Of a stretch of 64,000 nt of DNA, positions 52,651 through 60,738 are shown one piece after another; position 1 is the stretch's first letter; each line of letters begins with the position of its first letter. The stretch is from Lentisphaerae bacterium GWF2_50_93 (GTDB lineage Bacteria; Verrucomicrobiota; Lentisphaeria; Victivallales; GWF2-50-93). The DNA lies in NCBI GenBank assembly GCA_001804815.1, contig MHBI01000108.1, forward strand, positions 1 to 64,000, in the 5' to 3' direction. The notes under the pieces are model-generated. The model did no database searches. It saw only the letters and a list, made by a program, of their open reading frames with translations, and was not told the DNA's origin. The position numbers and the translations under genes are program-made.

Positions 52651-52825
52651 AGTAGGTACGGGCTTCAGCCTGTACCATATCTTCTCTCCGTTTCCCAAAG
52701 TAGGTACGGGCTTCAGCCTGTACCATTCTTCTCTCCGTTTCCCAAAGTAGGTACGGGCTTTAGCCTGTACCATTCTTCTCCACGTCTCCAAATTCATGGT
52801 ACAGGCTGAAGCCCGTACCTACTTA
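52651..52825. repeat. R2 repeat array
   Basis: Three direct copies about 48-50 bp apart (GTAGGTACGGGCTTCAGCCT, then the companion CTTCTC[TC]CCGTTTCCC), followed by one inverted copy. Each copy is itself a near-palindrome (GGTACGGGCTTCAGCCTGTACC type). It separates the binding module and the pseudopilin fragment. Confidence 0.85.
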
Positions 52826-53122
52826 TCAATAATTGACCGACTTCATATTCCGGGCAAAGAAATATTTGGGCTTCGTCGCGGTATTGTTGTACAGCTCAGT
52901 TGATGAGAGGACGTTGGCGTGTCCGTCGAAATACACGTAGCACTGCTTCTGGTTGCTGAAGCAGACGACCTGCTTCGCGGTTTCCTTCGCGGAATGGAGC
53001 GCGGGAAGAAGCAGCGCGATGAGAATTGCGATGATCGCAACCACCACGAGTAATTCGATCAATGTGAAATAATTTTTTCTTTCTGTCTTCGGAAAGAAAA
53101 AACAAGAGATGCTTTTCTTCAT
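52826..53122 (-). CDS. Internally deleted prepilin-like protein
   Basis: 98 aa from ATG 53122 (GAGG upstream). The leader KTERKNYFTLIELLVVVAII and helix are joined after SNQKQ directly to CYVYFDGHANVLSS and the tail TELYNNTATKPKYFFARN. The full-length paralogue at 54534 has ~150 residues between the same two points (NNQKQ ... HVYFDGHAESLSS, DLYNNTATKCRYFFAYD). So the globular domain has been removed in frame. Its start overlaps the regulator stop (ATGA). It may be inert or a minimal pilin. Confidence 0.75.
   Translation of the reverse strand: MKKSISCFFFPKTERKNYFTLIELLVVVAIIAILIALLLPALHSAKETAKQVVCFSNQKQCYVYFDGHANVLSSTELYNNTATKPKYFFARNMKSVNY
53073..53102. promoter_or_regulatory. Leader hairpin 1 (53 kb pseudopilin)
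   Basis: Perfect 11-bp arms TTTTTTCTTTC / GAAAGAAAAAA with an 8-nt loop, within codons 7-17 of the internally deleted pseudopilin. Confidence 0.75.
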
Positions 53123-54216
53123 GACGCCATCCTCGCTTCTTTTTTCCCGGAGGCGGTTGCCGCGCATGTCGATTCCCTCGCGATCAGTTCGGGAACCGTA
53201 TTCACATGCCTGACAGGAGACGAATCACCTTCGAGCCGTTTATTAATTATTTCGAACGCTATCTCCGCCCACCTGTCAAGCTTCCTGTCGACTGTCGTAA
53301 GCGCCGGCGAGAAAAAGGCCGATTCGGGAATATTGTCGCAGCCTATGATGGCCAGATCGGAGGGTATTTGTATCTTATTGTCCAGAAGGATCCTGATGAC
53401 TCCAAGAGCCGGACTGTCGCTCAGCACAAAGAGGCCGGTGAAATCCAGCCTGCCGCCCCTGATTATCTCCTCCATCTTCATATAGGCCTTGACGCTGGCG
53501 CTTTCCCCGAGGTCGGTATTGCAGTCAAAAACCTTCACATCCCCAATCCCCGACAGCTTCGCCTGTTTTATGAATCCCGAGACCCTTGCCTGTATGACGG
53601 GAACCAGGGGCTCGGGATTGAGGACGGCTATTTTCCGGTGCCCCGAGCTGATGAAATGGTTTGCCGCCAGCGCTCCGCAGTATTCATCGTCAGTACCGAC
53701 GGAATCAATGTTTATCACTTCGGTATTGGCTTCAAGGAAGACCACGGGAAAGGACAGGGTCTTCACAAACATGATGTCTTCCTTGTCTACCGGCATTTTC
53801 TTAGGCAGTATCACGGCCGCATCAAACTCCATGGGCCTGACACAGTCCTTCAGGCAGGTTTCCTGGTGGACGTATATCACCTTGTACCGGAATCCCCGGA
53901 GTTCCGCAGTGCTTTTCAGATTCTTCGTGAGCATATGGAAATGGGAGGACGGATAGTCGGGGACGATGATCGCTACGTTTTTCTTCCTGTCTGGGACGGA
54001 CGAAGCATCCTCTCCGCCGGTGGTGTACATTCCGTCCCCGACAAATGACACGACGAGGTTTTCATCTTTAAGGGCCTTGAGTACCCGGTCGACAATCCCC
54101 TGGCTCAGCGAATACCTCCTCATTATTTCCCGTACGGTGAGGAGCTTGGTCCTGGAAGGAAGGGAGGCAATGTCCTCCTTCAGGGCCCTGTATAGATATT
54201 CTTCCTTCTTAGTCAT
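53119..54216 (-). CDS. GntR/periplasmic-binding-fold transcriptional regulator A
   Basis: 365 aa from ATG 54216 (the frame extends to 54273; the start MTKKEEYLYRALK matches its paralogue at 59356). Residues 1-~70 are a winged helix (LTVREIMRRYSLSQGIVDRV). Residues ~80-345 are a LacI/periplasmic-binding sugar-sensor domain (AIIVPDYPSSHFHMLTKNLK, SVGTDDEYCGALAANHFI, AIIGCDNIPESAFFSPALTT). Likely represses or activates nearby glycosidase and pseudopilin genes in response to a sugar. Its stop overlaps the start of the deleted pseudopilin by ATGA. Regulator C shows the same coupling. Confidence 0.88.
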   Translation of the reverse strand: MTKKEEYLYRALKEDIASLPSRTKLLTVREIMRRYSLSQGIVDRVLKALKDENLVVSFVGDGMYTTGGEDASSVPDRKKNVAIIVPDYPSSHFHMLTKNLKSTAELRGFRYKVIYVHQETCLKDCVRPMEFDAAVILPKKMPVDKEDIMFVKTLSFPVVFLEANTEVINIDSVGTDDEYCGALAANHFISSGHRKIAVLNPEPLVPVIQARVSGFIKQAKLSGIGDVKVFDCNTDLGESASVKAYMKMEEIIRGGRLDFTGLFVLSDSPALGVIRILLDNKIQIPSDLAIIGCDNIPESAFFSPALTTVDRKLDRWAEIAFEIINKRLEGDSSPVRHVNTVPELIARESTCAATASGKKEARMAS

Positions 54217-54533
54217 AAGCCGCCTGCAGTTTTCATGATACACCATAATATTGCCATTTTTTATTATATTCATTGTATTTTATTTGTCAAACTGAAAAAC
54301 GTTAAATTCACCGGTTATTCCATAACAAGCTCATCATAAAGAGATAATGTCCGCGATTCACCACTTGCATCTTTCAAGTAAATCCAGCTTTTGATTTGAC
54401 TTTCCAGGAAGTATAATTATAATACAGCCATGATTGTATTTAATGTATTATTTTCTTTTTTCCATTTATGGTTCCGGACAGTATTAATTTTTCATTTTTT
54501 ATGATATAATCCCAGAGGATACGGGAAGGAAAA
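54217..54533. promoter_or_regulatory. Divergent regulator A / pseudopilin region with ATACATTRAATA motifs
   Basis: TATTCATTGTAT (54267-54278, one mismatch) and GTATTTAATGTAT (54436-54448) match motifs at 55472 and 60482. They flank the divergent starts and are candidate operators. A TATAAT-like hexamer (GATATAATCC at about 54501) may serve the gene at 54534. Confidence 0.45.
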
Positions 54534-55289
54534 ATGTCAAATACGGGAAAAAATATCTTTACGCTCATAGAGCTCCTGGTGGTGATTGCGATCATCGCAA
54601 TCCTCGCGGCGCTGCTTCTGCCAGCCCTGCAGGGGGCGAGGGAGAAGGCGAAGGAAATCATCTGCATGAACAACCAGAAGCAATGCAACATCGGGATATT
54701 CAGCTATGCCGAGGACTACAACAACCAGCTGACGTCGATCTGGGTCATGGGAGGGCACATCGATCTCTGGACCCAGTTCGTGTCCGGTACGGGCAGGGCG
54801 GCAAACGGCCAGAGGTACATAGGCAATCCGGGCGTCTTCGGATGTCCGTCCAACAAGCACTACGACAGGATATTCTCCAACTGGAACTTCGACAACCAGG
54901 GATATGGAATGTACCTTGACGACCAGAGTCTTGGCTTCTACAAATACTATCCGTTCGACCCCTCGGATCCGTATGGCGACGGATATGCTCCGATTGCATT
55001 TGCAAAGGTTCCAAAGCCCTCCTCCTATGTCATGCTCGCGGATTCGGCATCGAACCATGGCTCATTCGGCTGGCCCAATCCCGGCGACGGATACATGGTA
55101 GCAAATTTCAAGGCGGGAGGGGGCTCCAACTGGAACGGGCGGATCCGCACGATCCACAACAAGAGGAATGCGGTGCACGTCTATTTTGACGGGCACGCGG
55201 AATCACTTTCATCAAAAGACCTGTACAACAACACCGCGACCAAGTGCAGGTATTTCTTCGCGTATGACATGACAGCGTTCAACTATTGA
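54534..55289 (+). CDS. Prepilin-like protein
   Basis: 251 aa; AAGGAAAA precedes the ATG. Short leader MSNTGKNIFTLIELLVVIAI with no hairpin. The globular part ends VHVYFDGHAESLSSKDLYNN and TATKCRYFFAYD. Its C-terminal 40 residues are closely similar to those of the deleted copy at 52826. It is divergent from regulator A and lies just before a fossil leader. Confidence 0.9.
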   Translation: MSNTGKNIFTLIELLVVIAIIAILAALLLPALQGAREKAKEIICMNNQKQCNIGIFSYAEDYNNQLTSIWVMGGHIDLWTQFVSGTGRAANGQRYIGNPGVFGCPSNKHYDRIFSNWNFDNQGYGMYLDDQSLGFYKYYPFDPSDPYGDGYAPIAFAKVPKPSSYVMLADSASNHGSFGWPNPGDGYMVANFKAGGGSNWNGRIRTIHNKRNAVHVYFDGHAESLSSKDLYNNTATKCRYFFAYDMTAFNY

Positions 55290-55306
55290 CGGCTGGAGGA
55301 ATCTCC

Positions 55307-55396
55307 ATGGAAACATTTACTTCATATTTTTTCTTTCAGAAGCCTGAAAGAAAAAATTTATCCACATTGATCGAGCTACTCGTACTGAGATCATAA
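55307..55396 (+). pseudogene. Fossil pseudopilin leader, 29 codons
   Basis: Preceded by a good SD (GGAGG 7 bp upstream), ATG 55307 opens METFTSYFFFQKPERKN followed by LSTLIELLVL and a stop at 55394. The FTLIELLVVIAI core is present but the Phe has become Ser and the helix is cut off after ten residues. It is a 3'-deleted gene remnant. It retains the best example of the leader hairpin. Confidence 0.7.
55326..55357. promoter_or_regulatory. Leader hairpin 2 (fossil)
   Basis: Perfect 14-bp arms ATTTTTTCTTTCAG / CTGAAAGAAAAAAT with the loop AAGC. Confidence 0.8.
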
Positions 55397-55471
55397 ATTG
55401 TATCATTTATATCTTGCTATATATTAATATGATAGACGTATTCTATAACATCTTGTTATAAAATACTTGCA

Positions 55472-55484
55472 ATACATTAAATAT
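55472..55484 (+). promoter_or_regulatory. Candidate operator, ATACATTAAATAT
   Basis: This matches ATACATTGAATAC (60482-60494) and the complement of GTATTTAATGTAT (54436-54448). It lies ~50 bp upstream of the regulator C start. Confidence 0.4.
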
Positions 55485-55535
55485 TATCGTATAATTACTG
55501 TATTAAATCTAAGAACTCTATGTCCGGGAGTTTCC

Positions 55536-56639
55536 ATGAGGCGCAGCAAATACATCGCGGTCGCAGAAAGGTTGTCGAAGAGGATCCGCAGCGGCGACTA
55601 CCATATCCATGGCATCCCCGCCGAACGCGATATCGCCGTCGATGTCGGCGTCAGCCATATGACGGCCCGGAAAGCCCTCCGGAAACTCCTGAGCGACGGC
55701 CTCATCTACCGCCTGCCGAACGGGCGCCTCGACATCCGCGCAAACGGGCAATCCGCCAGAACCGTACAGTCCCAGATCGCCCTGCTCGCTCCAGCCTTTG
55801 AATCCGGCGAGACAAACGACTGGAACATCGCCCTTTCGCATCTGGCGGGAAAATTTAATTTCTCCACCAGGCTCGTATACTACATGCATCCAGATGATCC
55901 CATAATAAAAAATACCGTCGACAGCTTCGACTGCACATTCATGCTTCCTCCTGACCCTGATGAATCACTTGTCTCGGAACTCAGGAAGACCGGCAATCCA
56001 TTTTTCATCATCAACAGCGACTGGACGCGCCTCGGCATCCCCTCGATCATGCTTTTCCCTCCCGTATTCATACGGAAGATCCTCGATCATCTGGCTTCAC
56101 TCGGACATAGGAGGATCGACTGCCTCAACGTACAGCCCGGACTGACCGTCATACCCGACCGCATCGAACAATGGAAGATATGGACAGGAGAACATGGATT
56201 CAAGGGTAAGCTGTTCAATAAACCTGTCAGGAGCTTTACCGATCCTCTTCCAGCCGCTTACAGCATTGTCGACCGGATGATCCGTGATGGAAAATTCAAC
56301 AGCAGGGCGCTGTTCTGCACCACCTCCCCGACCGCACTGGGCGCGATGAGCGCGATGATGGACCACGGGATCCTCCCGGGAAAGGACGTTGCTGTCTGCA
56401 CTTCCGACTCCGGCGGATCATGCGAATATTTCAAGCCAAGCCTTACTTCAATGGAGGCCCTGGACGCAATTCCATATCTTGAACTCTGCCTCAAATGGAT
56501 CCAGGACGGCGGCCGCAGGTGGAAAGGCTCCCTCCTCATCCAGCCTGAAAACATAAACATCGTAGTCCGCCAGTCGACGGTTCCCGACATCGACAGGAAA
56601 ACAACTCCCGAGCGCATGCTGTGGAAGGAGGAGGTATGA
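55536..56639 (+). CDS. GntR/periplasmic-binding-fold transcriptional regulator C
   Basis: 367 aa from ATG 55536 (GGGAG 5 bp upstream). The winged helix occupies about residues 1-70 (RIRSGDYHIHGIPAERDIAV and GVSHMTARKALRKLLSDGLI, a good GntR recognition helix). The periplasmic-binding-like sensor follows, with HLASLGHRRIDCLNVQPGL and DVAVCTSDSGGSCEYFKPSL. It is much diverged from regulators A and B. The final codon overlaps the next pseudopilin ATG (ATGA at 56636-56639), so regulator and pseudopilin are made from one message. Ligand unknown; a sugar is likely by fold and context. Confidence 0.88.
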   Translation: MRRSKYIAVAERLSKRIRSGDYHIHGIPAERDIAVDVGVSHMTARKALRKLLSDGLIYRLPNGRLDIRANGQSARTVQSQIALLAPAFESGETNDWNIALSHLAGKFNFSTRLVYYMHPDDPIIKNTVDSFDCTFMLPPDPDESLVSELRKTGNPFFIINSDWTRLGIPSIMLFPPVFIRKILDHLASLGHRRIDCLNVQPGLTVIPDRIEQWKIWTGEHGFKGKLFNKPVRSFTDPLPAAYSIVDRMIRDGKFNSRALFCTTSPTALGAMSAMMDHGILPGKDVAVCTSDSGGSCEYFKPSLTSMEALDAIPYLELCLKWIQDGGRRWKGSLLIQPENINIVVRQSTVPDIDRKTTPERMLWKEEV

Positions 56640-57421
56640 AATATTTTTTCTTTTCGCAAAGGAAAAATACATTCACTTTGATCGAATTACTCGTGGTGAT
56701 CGCGATCATCGCAATACTCGCGGCCCTGCTGCTGCCTGCGCTCCAGCAGGCTAAGGAAGCGGCGACGACTTCTGTATGCCTGAGCCAGCAGAAGCAGATC
56801 GGCATCGCTTTCGCTTGCTACTCTGTTGATTTCAATGGATGGACGACTGGCTCTAATATCTGGATAGGCCCAAACTGGGGGGATTTTAAAAGATGGCATG
56901 AATTATTCCAGGGGGCGGGTTCCCTTGATTATATCGCTTCAACCAAGAGGGATGTCCTCTTCTGTCCTAAAAACAACCAGGGGCCTTACGCCGGAGGAGC
57001 CTACGGAGTATACGACGGAGACAGCAGCTGGGCCAATCCCGCGTATCAGGATCGCAAATATCTTGTTTACGACCATGATTACTCCTGGTACTATTCCCCT
57101 GCAAAAATTAAACAGCCTGAAAACTACTTCTGGCTGGGATGCACATCCGCCGCAGGAATATGGCGGAAGGAATTCTATACCGGCTGCCATGGATTCCGTC
57201 CTGCGATGTTCTGGTCGGGGGGCTCCTGGGACCAGCAGGGCCTCTGGATGGCACACGGCGGTGTGAACGGCCTTTTCGTCGACGGACATGCGCAGACCTG
57301 CAAGGACTCGGATCTGCTTAACTCCGGCAATCACCGCAGAATCACCGATCCGGGTTCTGGGATAGCCGGCGGAATCCGGGTGTGGAAAAATAAAAAAGGC
57401 ATAGCGGTGACAAATCCATGA
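56636..57421 (+). CDS. Prepilin-like protein
   Basis: 261 aa. The ATG overlaps the regulator C stop, and GGAGGAGG is positioned for it inside the regulator gene. Leader MKYFFFSQRKNTFTLIELLV. The globular part ends NGLFVDGHAQTCKDSD. Its stop again overlaps the next pseudopilin start (ATGA at 57418). First of three consecutive pseudopilins downstream of the regulator. Confidence 0.9.
   Translation: MKYFFFSQRKNTFTLIELLVVIAIIAILAALLLPALQQAKEAATTSVCLSQQKQIGIAFACYSVDFNGWTTGSNIWIGPNWGDFKRWHELFQGAGSLDYIASTKRDVLFCPKNNQGPYAGGAYGVYDGDSSWANPAYQDRKYLVYDHDYSWYYSPAKIKQPENYFWLGCTSAAGIWRKEFYTGCHGFRPAMFWSGGSWDQQGLWMAHGGVNGLFVDGHAQTCKDSDLLNSGNHRRITDPGSGIAGGIRVWKNKKGIAVTNP
56642..56669. promoter_or_regulatory. 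Leader hairpin 3
   Basis: 12-bp arms TATTTTTTCTTT / AAAGGAAAAATA (one G-U pair), loop TCGC, within codons 3-12. Confidence 0.6.
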
Positions 57422-58236
57422 ACTCAAAATCATATAATTCTTTCTTTCCGGATCCGGAAAGAAAAAATAAATTCACGCTGATCGAGCTTCTCGTTGTGAT
57501 TGCGATCATCGCAATACTCGCGGCCCTGCTGCTGCCTGCGCTCCAGACGGCGAAGGAAAAGGCGAAGGCAATCCTCTGCCTGAGCAATCTGAAGCAGTCG
57601 GCCCTCGCCGCCTACTGCTACGCCGGCGACAATTCCGATGTCATAAATGTCAAATGGTTCATAGGCGGGACTGATTATTTCTGGACGAGCTTCCTGACAG
57701 GGACAGCCTCGAGTCCGAACGGGGAAAAATATACGACGCCGCAGTCATTGTACTGTCCCGGAAACCAGTACTATAATGAAGATGTCACCTGGAACTGGAG
57801 CAGCGGGGCAAGCGGACAGGTGGGTCATTCCAAATGCGGGACCCGCGGCGGCAACGGCGGCTTCGGAATATATTACGTGGAATACAATTCTGGCACCGAA
57901 CTCAATGCCAGAGGATTCAACAAATGGTGGCTGTCTGAAAATAATGGGACATGGAACCGCCAGTGGATTGTGACAAAGAACATCCAGTCGTCGGCCCAGA
58001 CGATGATGCTTGCGGATACTGCAAGCCTTCCGGGAGGACACGGTCTCGCATATTTCCAGGCGATCGAGTGGTCGAGATGGAGCACTGGAATATACCTTCT
58101 CCACGCTGGCAAGTCCGGGGTAGCCTTCTTCGACGGGCACGCCGAAGACATGAACCAGTATGAGATGCGGAACGACACCAGGACGGCGCCAAAGCGTTTT
58201 ATCATGAAGAACAAGGTACAAGTGATACTTCCCTGA
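57418..58236 (+). CDS. Prepilin-like protein
   Basis: 272 aa, start overlapping the previous stop. Leader NSFFPDPERKNKFTLIELLV. The C-terminal region has GVAFFDGHAEDMNQYEMRND. No good SD of its own, as expected for a coupled gene. Eight bp before the next pseudopilin gene. Confidence 0.9.
   Translation: MNSKSYNSFFPDPERKNKFTLIELLVVIAIIAILAALLLPALQTAKEKAKAILCLSNLKQSALAAYCYAGDNSDVINVKWFIGGTDYFWTSFLTGTASSPNGEKYTTPQSLYCPGNQYYNEDVTWNWSSGASGQVGHSKCGTRGGNGGFGIYYVEYNSGTELNARGFNKWWLSENNGTWNRQWIVTKNIQSSAQTMMLADTASLPGGHGLAYFQAIEWSRWSTGIYLLHAGKSGVAFFDGHAEDMNQYEMRNDTRTAPKRFIMKNKVQVILP
57441..57464. promoter_or_regulatory. Leader hairpin 4
   Basis: A perfect 24-bp palindrome with half-site TTTCTTTCCGGA, extended with one mismatch to 57437-57468, within codons 8-17. 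Confidence 0.75.
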
Positions 58237-58244
58237 GGAGAAAG

Positions 58245-59057
58245 ATGGATTTCAACAACATGTATTTTTTCTCTCCGTCTGAGAGAAAAAACTATTTCAC
58301 CCTGATAGAGTTATTGGTTGTAATAGCGATCATCGCAATCCTGATCGCCATGCTGCTGCCCGCGCTGCAGACGGCGAAGGAGTCCGCGAAGCTTGTCACC
58401 TGCATGAGCAACAAGAAGCAGGTCGGAGTCTGTTTCGGGCTCTATGCCAGCGACAATGAGATGATCATCCCGAACAACAGCTACACCAATTCCGGAACCT
58501 GGAAGAACTACCGCTGGAGATCCTTCTATTACACTGCGGGATACATGGACTCCCTCTGGATTACGATATGCCCGAAGTACAAATCCAAATACCAGAGGAA
58601 CAATCTGGCCGACATGAACGGGGAACGCGGATATGACGGGATGTATAATTTTTCCACCGACAGCTGGGGATACAAGGAGGGAATAGCAACCATAAGGGAG
58701 CAATGGAATGGAGGTTACTTCTTCGGCACAAGGCTGCAGACCCTATACAGGCCCGAGGCAATGATGGGAGTGTGCTGTCTCTCGTCAGAACGGAACAATA
58801 ATCCTGACTACCAGCAGTGCGGCGGGGCGGGATTCGGAATACATGATTACACATATGGCGGAGGAGCGGCGACATATCCCTGGCTCACCCACATCAACAA
58901 GGCCGCATGCGTCTTCATGGACGCACATGCGGAACCCGTAGACAAGTTCAGGATGATCAACGAGGTCGCAAACGGGACAAACAGGACTGAAACTTCCAAC
59001 GGCATCCGCCATTTCCTTTATGGGAACGAGTCACTCTCAGAAGACTATTATCCGTAG
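58245..59057 (+). CDS. Prepilin-like protein
   Basis: 270 aa; TGAGGAGAAAG precedes the ATG. Leader NMYFFSPSERKNYFTLIELL. The C-terminal signature reads AACVFMDAHAEPVDKFRMIN, DAHA in place of DGHA. It is the last of the three tandem genes. R1 and R2 repeats follow. Confidence 0.9.
   Translation: MDFNNMYFFSPSERKNYFTLIELLVVIAIIAILIAMLLPALQTAKESAKLVTCMSNKKQVGVCFGLYASDNEMIIPNNSYTNSGTWKNYRWRSFYYTAGYMDSLWITICPKYKSKYQRNNLADMNGERGYDGMYNFSTDSWGYKEGIATIREQWNGGYFFGTRLQTLYRPEAMMGVCCLSSERNNNPDYQQCGGAGFGIHDYTYGGGAATYPWLTHINKAACVFMDAHAEPVDKFRMINEVANGTNRTETSNGIRHFLYGNESLSEDYYP
58265..58291. promoter_or_regulatory. Leader hairpin 5
   Basis: Perfect 11-bp arms TTTTTTCTCTC / GAGAGAAAAAA with loop CGTCT. Compared with hairpins 1 and 2, the fourth pair is changed on both arms (T-A to C-G). 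Confidence 0.75.
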
Positions 59058-59355
59058 CCGTTTTTTTTGAAACCGGGGATTTCAAAAGGAGCGCCGACCC
59101 TGGCCGCCTATGGCGCCGCCGAAGGAGCCGCCTGTCGGACTTAAGGTTTTCGCTTGTAGTAGCGCATGTTTGCGCGTTCTTAAAGTAGGTACGGGCTTTA
59201 GCCTGTCCCATTCCTGGGAATTAAGATGGTACAGGCGTCCCGCCTGTAATTGGAATTGAAAGAAAGACAAGACGAAAACACAGGCAGGATGCCTGTGCTA
59301 CATTTTTAAATTGCCGGCGGGACGCCGGCGCTCCTTCAGGAAATACAACCGGCCC
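59058..59355. repeat. Spacer with R1 half, R2 and small palindromes
   Basis: The R1 arm is at 59156-59181 (GTAGTAGCGCATGTTTGCGC). It is joined directly to an R2 copy (GTAGGTACGGGCTTTAGCCT at 59185), followed by GGTACAGGCGTCCCGCCTGT and GGCGGGACGCCGGCG elements. No ORF is supported. Confidence 0.75.
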
Positions 59356-60441
59356 CTATTTCCTCCGGATTTTCCCGGCATCATGCACGACAGCAGTCGA
59401 ATCCCTCTTGATCAGTTCAGGAACAATATTTATATGCTTCGCGTCCGACCTGTCGCCGTTGAGACGGCGTTTAATTACCTCAAACGCGTGCACCGCCCAT
59501 TTGTCCACGTTCTTGTCCACCGTCGTAAGAGGAGGAGAGAAGAAGGAGGATTCGGGGATGTTGTCGCAGCCGACGATGCTGAACTGCGCTGGAACAGCGA
59601 TGCCCTTTTCACGCAGGAGCTTCTTCACACCGAGTGCAGATCCGTCGCTGTCGATGAAGAGTCCGGTGAAATCAAGCTTCCTGCCTTCAATTATCCATTT
59701 CATCTTCTCATAGGCCTTCACTGCCGCATTCTCCCCCGGCTTCGTATTGCAGTCCAGCAGCAGGGCGTCTTCAATCCCTGAAAGCCTGGCCTGCTTCAGG
59801 AAGCCGGTTATGCGGCTCTGGGAAACTGGAACGACAGGCTCAGCGTTGAGGACAGCGATCCTCCTGTGCCCGAGATTGATGAGATGGTTCGCGGCGATCG
59901 CGCCGCAGTATTCGTTGTCCGTCCCCACGGAATCTATGTTTATCACCTCGGTATTGAGCTCGAGTATGACAACCGGGACATTCAGTGATTTTATGAACAT
60001 GATGTCCTCCTTGTCGACCGGCATCTTCTTCGGAAGAATCACGGCCGCGTCAAAACCCGCGGACTTCATGGACTCCTTGAGGCTCGTCTCGTCATGCACA
60101 TAGACAACCTTGAAGGCGAAGTCTTCCAGGGCGGCCTGCTTCTTGAGGCATTCCGTCACCATGTTTGTGTGCGATGAAGGATAATCCGGAACGACAATCG
60201 CAACCTTCTTCCTTTTCTCAAGAGTGAGAATGTCCTCACCGCCGGTCGTATACATCCCATCGCCGACAAATGACACTATCAGCTTCTCCTCCCTCAGCTT
60301 CCTCAGCACGCGGTCGATGATGCACTGGCTTATGGAATACTTCCTCATCATCTCCCTGACGGTCAGAATCTTCGTCCTCGGCGGGAACGAAGCAACAAGC
60401 TCCTTGAGCTCCTTGTAAAGATATTTTTCTTTCTTTGTCAT
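59356..60441 (-). CDS. GntR/periplasmic-binding-fold transcriptional regulator B
   Basis: 361 aa from ATG 60441 (AGGGGG 6 bp upstream; longer frame to 60501 not supported). It is a close paralogue of regulator A throughout: MTKKEKYLYKELKELVASFP, LTVREMMRKYSISQCIIDRV, SVGTDNEYCGAIAANHLINL and IVGCDNIPESSFFSPPLTTV. It lacks a coupled pseudopilin downstream. It diverges from the glycosidase gene at 60739, which is the obvious target, with a candidate operator at 60482-60494. Confidence 0.88.
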   Translation of the reverse strand: MTKKEKYLYKELKELVASFPPRTKILTVREMMRKYSISQCIIDRVLRKLREEKLIVSFVGDGMYTTGGEDILTLEKRKKVAIVVPDYPSSHTNMVTECLKKQAALEDFAFKVVYVHDETSLKESMKSAGFDAAVILPKKMPVDKEDIMFIKSLNVPVVILELNTEVINIDSVGTDNEYCGAIAANHLINLGHRRIAVLNAEPVVPVSQSRITGFLKQARLSGIEDALLLDCNTKPGENAAVKAYEKMKWIIEGRKLDFTGLFIDSDGSALGVKKLLREKGIAVPAQFSIVGCDNIPESSFFSPPLTTVDKNVDKWAVHAFEVIKRRLNGDRSDAKHINIVPELIKRDSTAVVHDAGKIRRK

Positions 60442-60738
60442 GTAGTTCCCCCTGCATCCTTGCCCTGGTTTATATTTATAAATACATTGAATACTACGCA
60501 TACCCTATACTTAGAAACAGTATCTTGTCAAGATAGCATCATGTGAAATTACTTATTTACTAAATCTTATATCTTTATCATCAGATGGTTATAATCTTTT
60601 TGACATCCTGCAAGAAATAATGCGTATTTTTATGTTCCCAGCTTGAATATCAGCCATTAAACAATACAATATTAATTGTACTGTTTTATTTGTATCGATT
60701 AAACCGATTATTGAAATCCTTTAATGCACGGGAATATA
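60442..60738. promoter_or_regulatory. Divergent region between regulator B and glycosidase
   Basis: AT-rich. It contains ATACATTGAATAC (60482-60494) and a second inverted pair TACAAT-ATTA-ATTGTA near 60665, both possible regulator sites. I cannot place -10/-35 boxes with confidence. Confidence 0.4.

Noticed and set aside
52651..52825. Possible CRISPR-like array of short repeats
   Set aside because: The units are near-palindromes and the sequences between them are also repeated, one unit is inverted, and no cas gene is present. It is an R2 repeat cluster.
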